The notes under the pieces are model-generated. The model was not told where the DNA came from. It worked only from the letters and a program-made list of their open reading frames with translations, and made no database searches. Source: Candidatus Woesearchaeota archaeon (GTDB taxonomy: Archaea > Nanobdellota > Nanobdellia > Woesearchaeales > ARS49). Taken from it: DNA of 64,000 bases. This document shows positions 23,964 to 32,445 of this stretch, piece by piece. How positions within the stretch are numbered: position 1 is the stretch's first letter; every line of letters starts with the position of its first letter. Position numbers and translations under genes: made by a program. Where the stretch lies: contig JAHWHY010000001.1 of NCBI GenBank assembly GCA_019323015.1, positions 50,908 through 114,907 of the forward strand. Direction: 5' to 3'.

Positions 23964-24242
23964 ATGACATACGACCCAAGAGAAACAGAGTTTAGAATGC
24001 AACCCAACAGTGTATATGAAAACGGCAAAGTAAAATTACTGCCAATGTCTACACTGGAGGCACAAGACGCGTTGACAGACATTGTCATGCATGAAATAAT
24101 GCACTGCAGAACTGCTGCAGAAGCAAGAGAAATAGAACGCAACCTGAAACTAATGGCAGAGCATACAGACATGGAGACAGCGGGCTACATGGGCCAGGTA
24201 CAGGCAACAATCAGAAGACTTGAAGAAGAAAATCCTAGATAG
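23964..24242 (+). CDS. Hypothetical protein with HEIMHC motif
   Basis: 92 residues from the ATG 11 bp after GAGGTGA; a GTG at 23949 inside that site would add five residues. The protein is soluble, acidic and mostly helical. VMHEIMHC looks like half of a metalloprotease zinc helix (HExxH), but no third ligand or family context supports a peptidase. A TATA-like TTTAAATAA precedes it. Unknown function; it sits just ahead of the Dph2 C-terminal gene. Confidence 0.5.
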   Translation: MTYDPRETEFRMQPNSVYENGKVKLLPMSTLEAQDALTDIVMHEIMHCRTAAEAREIERNLKLMAEHTDMETAGYMGQVQATIRRLEEENPR

Positions 24243-24243
24243 C

Positions 24244-24252
24244 TTTTTATAT
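24244..24252 (+). promoter_or_regulatory. TATA-like element upstream of the Dph2 C-terminal gene
   Basis: TTTTTATAT is centred 27 bp before the ATG at 24275, the leaderless spacing. It suggests the C-terminal half of Dph2 is expressed from its own promoter. Confidence 0.5.
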
Positions 24253-24274
24253 CTTCTATTTTTTTATTTTCATT

Positions 24275-24889
24275 ATGAAAATACTGCACATACATGCAAA
24301 ATCAAAAGCAGATATCAAGTTAAACGAGGCTGCACTGAATGCATTGCCTGCTAAATTAGGGGTAGTTACCACAATACAGCACCTGCACAAGATAGATGAG
24401 GTTATTTCGCAGCTAAAAGATGCTGTAAAAGGCGGACAGGTATTGGGGTGTAATGTTGATACTGCAAAACAGATTTCTGACAAAGTAGATGCGTTCTTGT
24501 TTATTGGCTCAGGAGAATTTCATCCAATAGCAGTAGCTCTAGAGACAGAAAAAAAAGTGTTTAAGTGGAATCCATTGACACAAAAACTAACTGTTGTCAA
24601 AGAAGAAGATGTTGAAAAATACAAAAAAAGAAAAAAAGCTGCCTTGGCAAGATTTCTTTCATCTAACAAAATAGGAATATTAGTTTCAGTAAAGCACGGG
24701 CAGAACAGAATAGAAGAAGCACTGAAACTAGCTGCAAAAAAAGACAAAGAATACTACTTATTTGCGTTTGACACGCTCAATCCTTCAGATCTGGAGAACT
24801 TTCCATTTATAGAGTGCTGGGTTAACACTGCATGTCCTAGGATTGCAGATGAAAAAGCTGATATAATTAACATAAGTGAATTGCCATGA
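24275..24889 (+). CDS. dph2: Dph2 C-terminal part (split diphthamide synthase)
   Basis: 204 residues equivalent to domains 2 and 3 of Dph2. It starts where the fragment at 5969-6223 stops. Landmarks: TTIQHLHKIDEV (32-43), GGQVLGCNVDTAK with Cys59, FIGSGEFHPIAVAL (76-89), VSVKHGQNR and WVNTACPRIADE with Cys187. Cys59 and Cys187 correspond to Cys163 and Cys287 of the Pyrococcus enzyme, which together with Cys59 of domain 1 hold the 4Fe-4S cluster. It has its own TATA box and overlaps the DUF192 gene by 4 nt. Most likely it binds the N-terminal part in trans. Confidence 0.93.
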   Translation: MKILHIHAKSKADIKLNEAALNALPAKLGVVTTIQHLHKIDEVISQLKDAVKGGQVLGCNVDTAKQISDKVDAFLFIGSGEFHPIAVALETEKKVFKWNPLTQKLTVVKEEDVEKYKKRKKAALARFLSSNKIGILVSVKHGQNRIEEALKLAAKKDKEYYLFAFDTLNPSDLENFPFIECWVNTACPRIADEKADIINISELP

Positions 24890-25302
24890 AAAGAGCATTT
24901 TCCGTACTGTTGCTGATAATTTTGACTGCTTGTGCAGCAAAAACGCCTTTTGTTGAGATTGGCGGTGTACAGGTTAATGTAGAGCTGCCTAAAACACCTG
25001 CAGAGATGGCAAGAGGCTTGATGCACAGAGAATCTTTAGGAGAAAATGATGGAATGCTTTTTGTTTTTGAACAAGAAGGAAAGCCAGGTTTCTGGATGAA
25101 GAATACATTAATTCCATTAGATATGATTTTTATTGATGCAGATAATAAGATAGTTGATATATTGAGTGCAGAGCCTTGTGAAGAAGATCCTTGCCAAAGT
25201 TATGTATCAAAAGATGACGCAAAATATGTTCTAGAGGTGAATCAAGGATTTGCTCAAAAACACAACATTCAAATAGGAGATGAAGTTAAGCTGAACATAT
25301 GA
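24886..25302 (+). CDS. DUF192 lipoprotein
   Basis: 138 residues. A short signal peptide ends in LILTAC, a lipobox, so the protein is probably lipid-anchored outside the membrane. The rest is a DUF192 domain: ARGLMHRESLGENDGMLFVF, GFWMKNTLIPLDMIFID and QGFAQKHNIQIGDEV. Role of the family unknown. Overlaps Dph2 C-part upstream and the glycosyltransferase downstream by 4 nt each, giving a tight operon of unrelated products. Confidence 0.88.
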   Translation: MKRAFSVLLLIILTACAAKTPFVEIGGVQVNVELPKTPAEMARGLMHRESLGENDGMLFVFEQEGKPGFWMKNTLIPLDMIFIDADNKIVDILSAEPCEEDPCQSYVSKDDAKYVLEVNQGFAQKHNIQIGDEVKLNI

Positions 25303-25973
25303 ATCCAAAAGTTTTAGTCGGGTGCCCGACATGGGAAGGGAAAAAATACTGCCTTAAAGAGTATGCAGAGGCCTTGAAAAAATTAACATATGATAATTTT
25401 GATATTCTTATTGTTGATAATTCCAAAGAAAGCGGATACTCCAAGATAATAGAGGCTCTTGGCTTTAAGGTCATCCACGATGAATGGAATGACAGTGCAA
25501 GAGAGAGAATAAAACAAAGCAGAAACAAGATAAGAGAGTATGCTCTGGAAAATGGCTATGATTATTTCTTAAGTTTAGAACAAGACGTGATTCCTGAGCC
25601 AGACGTGATACAGAAATTATTAAGGCATGACAAGAAAATAGTCTCTGGAATTGTTTACAATAATCTTCCTGTGGGAAATAAAATAGAATTAATGCCAATG
25701 GCATATGTAGAGCACCCAGTAGACCCAACAGGACTATGGTATCTTCCAAAACAAGAGCTTGACAAAGAGCAATTAATAGAATTAAAAGCCTGTTCATTCA
25801 GCTGCGTGCTTATTCACAAGGAAGTTCTAGAGAAGATTGAATTTAGATATGAAGAAGGCTTTGATGACATGATGTTCTCATTAGATGCAATCAACGCAGG
25901 ATTCAAGATATATGTAGATACTGCGGTAGTTCCAAAGCATCTGCATGGAAGCTGGGACGGGATAGAGAAGTAA
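25299..25973 (+). CDS. Glycosyltransferase, GT-A-fold type
   Basis: 224 residues. VLVGCPTWEG at the start, ILIVDNSKESG (about 36-46), and LSLEQDVIPEPDVI, an acidic nucleotide-sugar/metal motif, fit a GT-A fold. ACSFSCVLIHKEVL and GFDDMMFSLDA are later landmarks of similar small archaeal glycosyltransferases. It probably glycosylates a surface or lipid acceptor. The last codons lie in a 19-bp sequence that recurs 1019 bp downstream after the kinase gene. Confidence 0.75.
   Translation: MNPKVLVGCPTWEGKKYCLKEYAEALKKLTYDNFDILIVDNSKESGYSKIIEALGFKVIHDEWNDSARERIKQSRNKIREYALENGYDYFLSLEQDVIPEPDVIQKLLRHDKKIVSGIVYNNLPVGNKIELMPMAYVEHPVDPTGLWYLPKQELDKEQLIELKACSFSCVLIHKEVLEKIEFRYEEGFDDMMFSLDAINAGFKIYVDTAVVPKHLHGSWDGIEK
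25951..25969 (+). repeat. 19-bp direct repeat, left copy
   Basis: GCTGGGACGGGATAGAGAA forms the end of the glycosyltransferase gene and recurs exactly at 26970-26988, flanking the kinase gene. Confidence 0.8.
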
Positions 25974-26966
25974 ATGAAAAAAAGAATAAAAAAGGCGATA
26001 AAGAACATACAGCCTAAAAAATTGAATGTTGATTCTATTAACATAAGCTCTTTCAAAAAATTAGGGCTGGGTGAATGCAACCTCAATTATCTTTTTTCTA
26101 TCAAGAACAAGAAATTCATCTGCAGAGTGAACTTCTGCGGCGAGACTGAAAGAACAAAAAAAGAATACACCTGCCTAAAAGCTATTGAAGGCCTCGATGT
26201 AGGGCCCAAAGCATTTTATCTGCATAAGGCAAATAAATCCTGCCCACAGAGTTTCATCATCCTAGAATATATAGAGGGCAAACCTTTTCGGATGAGAAAA
26301 AGAGCTTATACTCCTGCACAAGCAAAAGAATTGGCAAGAGCCCTTGCAAAACTGCACAACAAAAAAAGCAAGCTATTGAAAAAAGACAGGGCCTGGCTTT
26401 CATATAAAGAAAACCTTGAACGCAGCAAAGAATTTGAAAGAAAAATCAACAGATTCACAAAAAATAAATCTGCTGATAAACTAAAAAGATTACAAGCTGC
26501 TGTTAAAGAGGCCATGCCAAAAAAAGAAACTCATAAAATAGGACTTACACATGGAGACATATATCCACAAAACATAATCCAAACAAAAAACAATAAGCTG
26601 AAACTGATAGATTGGGAATCACTAGAGCTGTCAGACCCTGCAAGAGACATAAGCTGCGTCATGATGAATCTTGGATTCAAAGGAAAACTGCTTGAATTAT
26701 TCCTTAAAGAATACCACAAAATAAGAAAAGACAAAACAATCCTAAGCAGGGCAAAAAAATACAGGATATTGATGAGACACCATTATATATTATGGGAGAT
26801 AATGCGCTCTTTTGAAATAATACATAAAAAAATGCCGATAGAATACCTGAGGAAAACAACAGCAAAGCTGCATATAACAGAAGCAAAATACCAGTACAGG
26901 CAATTAAAGAAAACAATAAAACTTCCAGAAATAGACATTGATTCTTTCTTTAAGAACATAAGATGA
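25974..26966 (+). CDS. APH/choline-kinase-like phosphotransferase
   Basis: 330 residues. The kinase signature LTHGDIYPQNIIQ (about 190-202) carries the catalytic Asp and metal Asn, KLIDWESLELSDPARDIS holds the second metal Asp, and FIILEYIEGKPF is the hinge. This is the aminoglycoside phosphotransferase / choline kinase fold. Given the glycosyltransferase and CFA synthase neighbours, a lipid headgroup or sugar is a more plausible substrate than a drug, but that is inference. The gene starts right after the upstream stop and is bracketed by a 19-bp repeat. Confidence 0.8.
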   Translation: MKKRIKKAIKNIQPKKLNVDSINISSFKKLGLGECNLNYLFSIKNKKFICRVNFCGETERTKKEYTCLKAIEGLDVGPKAFYLHKANKSCPQSFIILEYIEGKPFRMRKRAYTPAQAKELARALAKLHNKKSKLLKKDRAWLSYKENLERSKEFERKINRFTKNKSADKLKRLQAAVKEAMPKKETHKIGLTHGDIYPQNIIQTKNNKLKLIDWESLELSDPARDISCVMMNLGFKGKLLELFLKEYHKIRKDKTILSRAKKYRILMRHHYILWEIMRSFEIIHKKMPIEYLRKTTAKLHITEAKYQYRQLKKTIKLPEIDIDSFFKNIR

Positions 26967-26969
26967 GAT

Positions 26970-26988
26970 GCTGGGACGGGATAGAGAA
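26970..26988 (+). repeat. 19-bp direct repeat, right copy
   Basis: Exact copy of 25951-25969, placed 4 bp after the kinase stop and followed by TAAG, so it repeats the glycosyltransferase 3-prime end outside any gene. Confidence 0.8.
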
Positions 26989-27045
26989 ATAAGTCTGATA
27001 ATAATATACTCAACTTTAAAAACTATAGTTGCTTATAGAATATAG

Positions 27046-28149
27046 ATGACTGCAAAACAGACTTTTATAAATTATCTTGCACCTGCAGATATCAAAGTTA
27101 ATGGAAGCAGGCCATGGGATATACAAGTGTACAATCCAAAATTCTATACCAGAGTATTGGCAGGAGGGTCTCTTGCTTTGGGAGAGTCTTACATAGATGG
27201 ATGGTGGGACTGCAGGGCACTTGACCAATTCTTTTACAGACTCCTAAAAGCAAGATTAGATACAAAAGTCAAGGACTGGAAACAAATATTCCATGTAATC
27301 AAAGCAAAAATACTGAACCTGCAGAGCAAATCAAGAGCTTATGAAGTCGGAAAAAGACATTATGACATTGGAAATGACTTGTACAAAAACATGCTTGACA
27401 AAAGAATGGTGTACAGCTGCGGATATTGGAAAGACGCAAAGACACTTGACAAGGCACAAGAAGCAAAATTAGACTTGATCTGCAAAAAATTAAAGTTGAA
27501 AAAAGGAATGAAAGTGTTAGATATAGGCTGCGGCTGGGGAAGCCTGGCAAAATATGCTGCAGAAAAATACAAAGTTAAAGTAGTAGGGGTTACTGTATCA
27601 AAAGAGCAGGTAAAACTAGCCAGAGAACTATGCAAAGGACTTCCTATTGAAATCAGATTACAGGATTACAGAAAAATCAATGAACAGTTTGATAGAATAG
27701 TCTCTGTAGGAATGTTTGAGCACGTAGGATACAAGAACTATAAAACATACGTGAAAGTTGTCAACAGATGCCTGAAGCCAAATAGATTGTTTTTACTGCA
27801 TACAATCGGAAGAAACACATCTTCAACCACAGCAGACCCTTGGATAAGCAAGTATATTTTCCCAAACTCAGTGCTTCCTTCTGCAAAACAGATTGCTGCA
27901 GCATCTGAAAGAATGCTTGTGCTCGAAGACTGGTACAGCTTCGGCCCAGACTATGACAAGACACTAATGGCATGGCATAACAACTTTGTAAAAAACTGGC
28001 ATAAACTAAATTATGACCAAAGATTCTACAGAATGTGGAAATATTATTTATTGGCTTGTGCAGGATCATTCAGGGCAAGAAGCACACAAGTATGGCAGGT
28101 TGTTTTTTCTAAGAATGGAGTAAAAGAAGGGTATAGAAGTATAAGATAA
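27046..28149 (+). CDS. cfa: Cyclopropane-fatty-acyl-phospholipid synthase family
   Basis: 367 residues, full length. The SAM-binding motif is VLDIGCGWGSLA; before it comes HYDIGNDLYKNML and RMVYSCGYW, and after it VGMFEHVGYKNY and FLLHTIGR. These are the CFA/mycolic-acid methyltransferase hallmarks, including the Cys and Glu that line the active site. The bacterial enzyme adds a methylene to unsaturated acyl chains of membrane lipids. In an archaeon the substrate is open: acyl lipids or unsaturated isoprenoid chains. Follows the GT and kinase genes. Confidence 0.93.
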   Translation: MTAKQTFINYLAPADIKVNGSRPWDIQVYNPKFYTRVLAGGSLALGESYIDGWWDCRALDQFFYRLLKARLDTKVKDWKQIFHVIKAKILNLQSKSRAYEVGKRHYDIGNDLYKNMLDKRMVYSCGYWKDAKTLDKAQEAKLDLICKKLKLKKGMKVLDIGCGWGSLAKYAAEKYKVKVVGVTVSKEQVKLARELCKGLPIEIRLQDYRKINEQFDRIVSVGMFEHVGYKNYKTYVKVVNRCLKPNRLFLLHTIGRNTSSTTADPWISKYIFPNSVLPSAKQIAAASERMLVLEDWYSFGPDYDKTLMAWHNNFVKNWHKLNYDQRFYRMWKYYLLACAGSFRARSTQVWQVVFSKNGVKEGYRSIR

Positions 28150-28156
28150 TAAAAAA

Positions 28157-28603
28157 TTATTCAATTCCCAAAGCTCTCATTGCATCAACATAAGTTCCCT
28201 GGCAGACAGTCAGCAGATTATTCTGGAAATAATCTTCGTATTCTTCTATTGTGTATGCTTTCAAAGGAATCTTACATGTCATTTCTGTGTTCTTAAACTG
28301 AGGCATAGGGTTTTCTGCAGCCAGGTAATGGATAACACACTTATTGCCTTCTGCACCCCTGATTGTCAGATCAAACTGAATCTTTGGACCCATGCCTGTC
28401 GTGAATGTTGCAGGATTACAACTAGCCAACTGTTCAAGAAAGCAAGAGTCTTTTATGCCGCAATCAATAGGGCCTGTGGTTTTTGCAACTGGCACTGCTT
28501 TAGGCACTGTATCTTTTTTAACAGGAGCGGATTCTTCTGCTCCGCATCCTGTAAGAAGTAAAACAGACACCATAAATAAAGTCAATAATATTTTTGTTTT
28601 CAT
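28157..28603 (-). CDS. Lipoprotein of unknown function
   Basis: 148 residues with signal peptide and lipobox VLLLTGC (Cys 20). A short Pro/Lys/Val linker leads to a domain with paired Cys (PIDCGIKDSCFLEQLASCN, later GNKCVIHYLAAENP, EMTCKIPLKAY, LLTVCQGTY) that probably forms disulfides. GGAGGTTTA precedes the start. No family recognised; its compact Cys-rich domain resembles other small lipoproteins of this genome. Confidence 0.65.
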   Translation of the reverse strand: MKTKILLTLFMVSVLLLTGCGAEESAPVKKDTVPKAVPVAKTTGPIDCGIKDSCFLEQLASCNPATFTTGMGPKIQFDLTIRGAEGNKCVIHYLAAENPMPQFKNTEMTCKIPLKAYTIEEYEDYFQNNLLTVCQGTYVDAMRALGIE

Positions 28604-28667
28604 TTTTAAACCTCCTTCTAATATTTTAGATCTAGACAGTATTTAAAGATTATGTTCAGAAAATAAA

Positions 28668-29483
28668 TCAGCCCCCACTCATCGTAATCATAAAGTACAT
28701 TAATGCAACTGAAAAAAAATGCAATAAAATCATCAAGGCAATCAATGCAGTCCATCTTATGTGTCTTGTTTTCTTGAATCTAAGATAAAAAAGTCCTGCT
28801 ACAAAAAAGAAGAAAGTATAGTATATTATCACGATCCATAAGAGAGATAATGGGGAACTGTAAAAATCAAGCAGTGCAAAAAGTGAAAATTTCATGGATA
28901 AAAGCGTTATAGGAATCAGCAAGAATGCTGGCGCGCCGTTGAGTGAGGAATATATAATTCCTAATTCTGGTTCAATTAAGTAAGGTATTAGAGTTACTAC
29001 GCCTATAAAGACAGATACTGGAAAAATTAATTTCATAAAAAAAGGAGATTTTTCTGGAAATATACGTGAATAAATTCTTTGGCTGAAATAGCCTACTAAG
29101 ACAGGTATTAACAAGTAAAATATCATCAATAAGTTGAATAAGGAAAGCAAAAGTGTAGTTGGGATATCTAAAGTTCGTATTGACTGAATTATCAAAAACA
29201 GAACAGAAGATATGACGCTGGCTGTTATCAAGAATGCAATTGAATGCAGAAACTTGTTTTCATCAACATTCCTGCACAAGTAAAAACAAAGACTGATATA
29301 AATCAAAAACTGCATAGTCTTCATGAAAGCCACATAATTATAATCAATCGTGCTATCCATGAAAATCAAAGGAATCAAGCGTTCAATCAGCACGTCTTGG
29401 ATTAGAATTGCAAGCACTGAAAAAAACAGGACTTTTTTCCACTCAAGTGTTTTGATTTTTTCTGTGAAGCTGCGCATAGTCAT
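28668..29483 (-). CDS. Integral membrane protein of unknown function
   Basis: 271 residues with about seven membrane helices, for example VLFFSVLAILIQDVLI, ISSVLFLIIQSI, LLMIFYLLIPVLVGYF, LIFPVSVFIGVVTLIPYLI and WTALIALMILLHFFSVAL. The loops are short. Resembles the loosely defined membrane families often annotated YIP1-like, but no motif makes that certain. A second ATG two codons downstream is possible. Divergent from the U32 gene. Confidence 0.55.
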   Translation of the reverse strand: MTMRSFTEKIKTLEWKKVLFFSVLAILIQDVLIERLIPLIFMDSTIDYNYVAFMKTMQFLIYISLCFYLCRNVDENKFLHSIAFLITASVISSVLFLIIQSIRTLDIPTTLLLSLFNLLMIFYLLIPVLVGYFSQRIYSRIFPEKSPFFMKLIFPVSVFIGVVTLIPYLIEPELGIIYSSLNGAPAFLLIPITLLSMKFSLFALLDFYSSPLSLLWIVIIYYTFFFFVAGLFYLRFKKTRHIRWTALIALMILLHFFSVALMYFMITMSGG

Positions 29484-29559
29484 TTAAAGAATTTATGTAG
29501 TATTTAAATGTTGAGTATAATAAACAGCTTTTTAAAGTACTTGAGATTTTTCTTCTCTC

Positions 29560-30753
29560 ATGGTAGAACTACTAGCACCAGTATCAGACAAGGTAATGCT
29601 GAAGGCTGCAATAGATGCAGGAGCAGACTGTGTTTACTTTGGTCTGCAGAAGCTTAACATGCGGGCTACTGGCAAGAACTTTACAATAGAGGAACTGCCA
29701 GAGATAGTTAAGCAGTGCCATGACAATAATGTAAAAGTTTTCCTGACAGTCAATACAATCGTGTATGACAATGAACTAGAGGATGTAAAGAAAGTCATTA
29801 CAGGAGCAAAGACAGCAAAAGTAGATAACATAATCTGCTGGGACATGGCTGTCATTCAAGAATGCAAAAAACAAGGAATGCCATTTCATATTTCAACGCA
29901 GGCAAGCGTAGCAAACACAGAAGCTGCAAAATTCTACAAAAAATTAGGAGCAGAGAGAATAGTCTTAGCAAGAGAGTGCAAGCTAGAGGATGTAAAAGCG
30001 ATTAAGCAAAACTCTGGAATAGAGATAGAGGCATTCATACACGGAGCAATGTGCGTAAGTGTATCAGGCAGATGCTTCATGAGCCAGCATCTGTTCAACA
30101 GAAGCGCTAACAGAGGAGACTGTTTGCAGCCATGCAGAAGAGAATACAAGATAATTGATGAAGAAAACAATGAATTAGTCTTAGGAGAAAATTATGTAAT
30201 GTCTCCAAAAGACCTATGCACTTTACCATTCATAGACAAATTAATTGAGGCAGGAATAGACTGCTTTAAAATAGAAGGTCGTGTACGTTCACCTGAATAT
30301 GTAAAAACCGTTGTTTCAGCATATAGAGAAGCAATAGATGCTTATGAAAAAGGACAATTCAATAAGGAGCTTGTGGACAGGCTTGTTGAACAGCTTAAGA
30401 CTGTGTATAACAGAGGGTTCTCCAGCGGATTCTATCTAGGACTGCCAACTGCAGATGATTTCACAGACAAAGCAGGAAGCAAGGCAACAACAAGAAAAAT
30501 ATATTTAGGTTATGTTACAAACTTTTTCAAAGAGCCAAGCGTGGCAGCAGTAAAATTAGAGGCAGGCAAGCTAAAAAAAGGAGATAAGATAATGATACAA
30601 GGAGAGACAACAGGAGTCCAGGAACAGATAGTTGAATCAATGGAGATAAACAAAAAATCAGTAGAACTGGCTGAGAAAGAGATGGTAGGAATAAAACTAA
30701 ATTTCACAGCAAGAGAAAACGACAAAGTTTACAAAATAGAATCAAACAAATAA
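29560..30753 (+). CDS. U32-family peptidase / RNA hydroxylation protein
   Basis: 397 residues. VELLAPVSDKVMLKAAIDAG at the start, ISTQASVANTEAAKF, and the U32 signature EAFIHGAMCVSVSGRCFMS with the later DCLQPCRREY Cys pair are clear, as is CFKIEGRVRSPEYV. Characterised relatives hydroxylate tRNA or 23S rRNA bases using prephenate and an iron-sulfur cluster; others were called collagenases. The RNA role is the likelier one. Its last 12 bp overlap the convergent sppA. Confidence 0.88.
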   Translation: MVELLAPVSDKVMLKAAIDAGADCVYFGLQKLNMRATGKNFTIEELPEIVKQCHDNNVKVFLTVNTIVYDNELEDVKKVITGAKTAKVDNIICWDMAVIQECKKQGMPFHISTQASVANTEAAKFYKKLGAERIVLARECKLEDVKAIKQNSGIEIEAFIHGAMCVSVSGRCFMSQHLFNRSANRGDCLQPCRREYKIIDEENNELVLGENYVMSPKDLCTLPFIDKLIEAGIDCFKIEGRVRSPEYVKTVVSAYREAIDAYEKGQFNKELVDRLVEQLKTVYNRGFSSGFYLGLPTADDFTDKAGSKATTRKIYLGYVTNFFKEPSVAAVKLEAGKLKKGDKIMIQGETTGVQEQIVESMEINKKSVELAEKEMVGIKLNFTARENDKVYKIESNK

Positions 30754-31704
30754 TTCTGGGCCAGAATCTTCTGTGCTAGACAGCCACACAGAACCAATGC
30801 CCTGGCCAATATTGTAAGAAGAATCATACATCACATCTGTGAATATCTCAAAAAAACCTTTTTTCTCCTTAAACTTCCTGAACTCAACAGTAATATTCAA
30901 TTCCTTGCCAATCATCTTTTTAGCATCTTCTGTAGTGCCGATAAAATCAATCAAACCAAGTTCCTTTGCTTCATCACCAAAATAGATGTAACCATCTGCA
31001 ATATCATAAACATGCTCAACATCCAGGCCCCTGTTCTGGGCAACAGCATTAATGAAAATCTCATGCAGCTTATCAAGCCTTTCCTGAACCTTTTTCTGCT
31101 CTTCAATAGTCATCTCTTTGTAAGGAGACATGATATCCTTATACTTTCCAGCAATCAATCTCCTATAAGTCACGTTATAATCATCCATCAAGCCAGCAAA
31201 CTCAAGATATGAACTTTTAACACCAATAGAGCCAATAGTTGAGAGCCTATTAGCAAAAATCTTGTCAGTTGCAGAAGCAACCCAGTATGCCCCTGAAGTA
31301 CCCATCTCATGAATCACAGCAACAGTAGGCTTTTCAGCCCGCTTTACAGCCTCTGCAATCTCAACACTGCCAACAGGCGTTCCGCCAGGACTGTCAATAT
31401 CAAAGAAAATCGCTTTTATACCATCATCTTTTTCTGCTTCCTGAATCCACTTGACAACAGTCTCTGACTTAATACCGCCCCTGGACAAGACATCGCCGGT
31501 GCTGCCAGTTGTTGATATTGTCCCCTTAACAGGAATCAAAGCAACATTTCCATCAAAAACAACAGGCTCTGAAAAAACAAGATTCAAGACATTAATGAAA
31601 ATAAGCCCCACAAAAACAAAAATCATCGCAGTAATAAAAAAACCAAGAATGGCGCCAAGTGTCTTGAAAAGTCCAGCTACAGTAAAACCCCTTTTTTTAG
31701 CCAT
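30742..31704 (-). CDS. sppA: Signal peptide peptidase SppA (S49)
   Basis: 320 residues: an N-terminal membrane helix (GFFITAMIFVFVGLIFINV), then ALIPVKGTIS, FDIDSPGGTPVGSVEIA, the nucleophile region VIHEMGTSGAYWVASATDKI, STIGSIGV and the Lys general-base segment GKYKDIMSPYKEM. This is the short, archaeal/Bacillus SppA that degrades signal peptides after cleavage, anchored in the membrane with the active site outside. Single gene with its own upstream AT-rich promoter. Confidence 0.93.
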   Translation of the reverse strand: MAKKRGFTVAGLFKTLGAILGFFITAMIFVFVGLIFINVLNLVFSEPVVFDGNVALIPVKGTISTTGSTGDVLSRGGIKSETVVKWIQEAEKDDGIKAIFFDIDSPGGTPVGSVEIAEAVKRAEKPTVAVIHEMGTSGAYWVASATDKIFANRLSTIGSIGVKSSYLEFAGLMDDYNVTYRRLIAGKYKDIMSPYKEMTIEEQKKVQERLDKLHEIFINAVAQNRGLDVEHVYDIADGYIYFGDEAKELGLIDFIGTTEDAKKMIGKELNITVEFRKFKEKKGFFEIFTDVMYDSSYNIGQGIGSVWLSSTEDSGPELFV

Positions 31705-31742
31705 ATATGTTATATTAAAAGTCTGATTTATAAATGTTTTTA

Positions 31743-32360
31743 TTAAGCAAACCGAGAAAGCTCTTGAATTAATTCTTCAGCTGTTTTAGGAATACCGCGC
31801 TTGGTGGGTATTTTTTTCTTTACTTTTTTCATCACAATCCGCTTTTCAATCACTTCTCTCTTGAAGAGCCAGCCTTTTTGAACAGGAACCAATTCTTCTG
31901 TCGGAACCTCTTCTTCAACATAGCTGGCACGGGTACTGTCTTTTGCAGCCGGAATTCCAAAAAAAAGGCTTGCGTAATTATTTAATATATTCCAATCTTT
32001 GCTTTGAGGAAGGCCAGCACTCAGAAATCTTATGAATACTTCTGCCACTGTTTTTTGCACAGCTGGATTTCTGTGGTATGTTATATTGCTGTTATCTCTT
32101 CCCTGTTGAAATGCATCAAAAACTGCCCTGTCCCTGCGCCGAAAATCCTGCCAGTCTGTTGCCTGGCTGAGAAATGAACAAGTTAAATTAACAAGTATCT
32201 GGTAATATGGATAACAAGGATTTCCTGGTTTATGGCTGTTGCTTCTGGCTAGGCAAATGCCTGCAATCTCTTTTGCTCGCCCAAGCCATCTGCTTCCACC
32301 TTCGTAGCCATGCTGAAAAAACTCCTGAATCTTTTGAATCAAATCTTTTTCGTCAACCAT
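31743..32360 (-). CDS. Hypothetical soluble protein
   Basis: 205 residues. The first 135 are helical and rich in Phe, Tyr and Arg (FFQHGYEGGSRWLGRAKEIA, CYPYYQILVNLTC, FRRRDRAVFDAFQQGRDN); the C-terminal 60 are highly basic (KREVIEKRIVMKKVKKKIPT) and may bind nucleic acid. No family recognised. Its composition differs from its neighbours in being richer in Trp, Arg and Gln. Divergent from the aIF1A gene. Confidence 0.5.
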   Translation of the reverse strand: MVDEKDLIQKIQEFFQHGYEGGSRWLGRAKEIAGICLARSNSHKPGNPCYPYYQILVNLTCSFLSQATDWQDFRRRDRAVFDAFQQGRDNSNITYHRNPAVQKTVAEVFIRFLSAGLPQSKDWNILNNYASLFFGIPAAKDSTRASYVEEEVPTEELVPVQKGWLFKREVIEKRIVMKKVKKKIPTKRGIPKTAEELIQELSRFA

Positions 32361-32445
32361 ACATATTTATTTCCTGCAGTAGTATTTAATCTTTTTGCCT
32401 TTTAAAGCAAAAGCCTTATAAATAGCCATCATTAATATATATCTA

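Noticed and set aside
23964..24242. A zinc metalloprotease call from HEIMHC
   Set aside because: HExxH is present as HEIMH, but the protein has only 92 residues, no third zinc ligand and no family similarity, so the motif may be chance.
25974..26966. Aminoglycoside resistance gene
   Set aside because: Only the general APH/choline-kinase fold is supported; the neighbourhood points to lipid or sugar phosphorylation and there is no resistance context.
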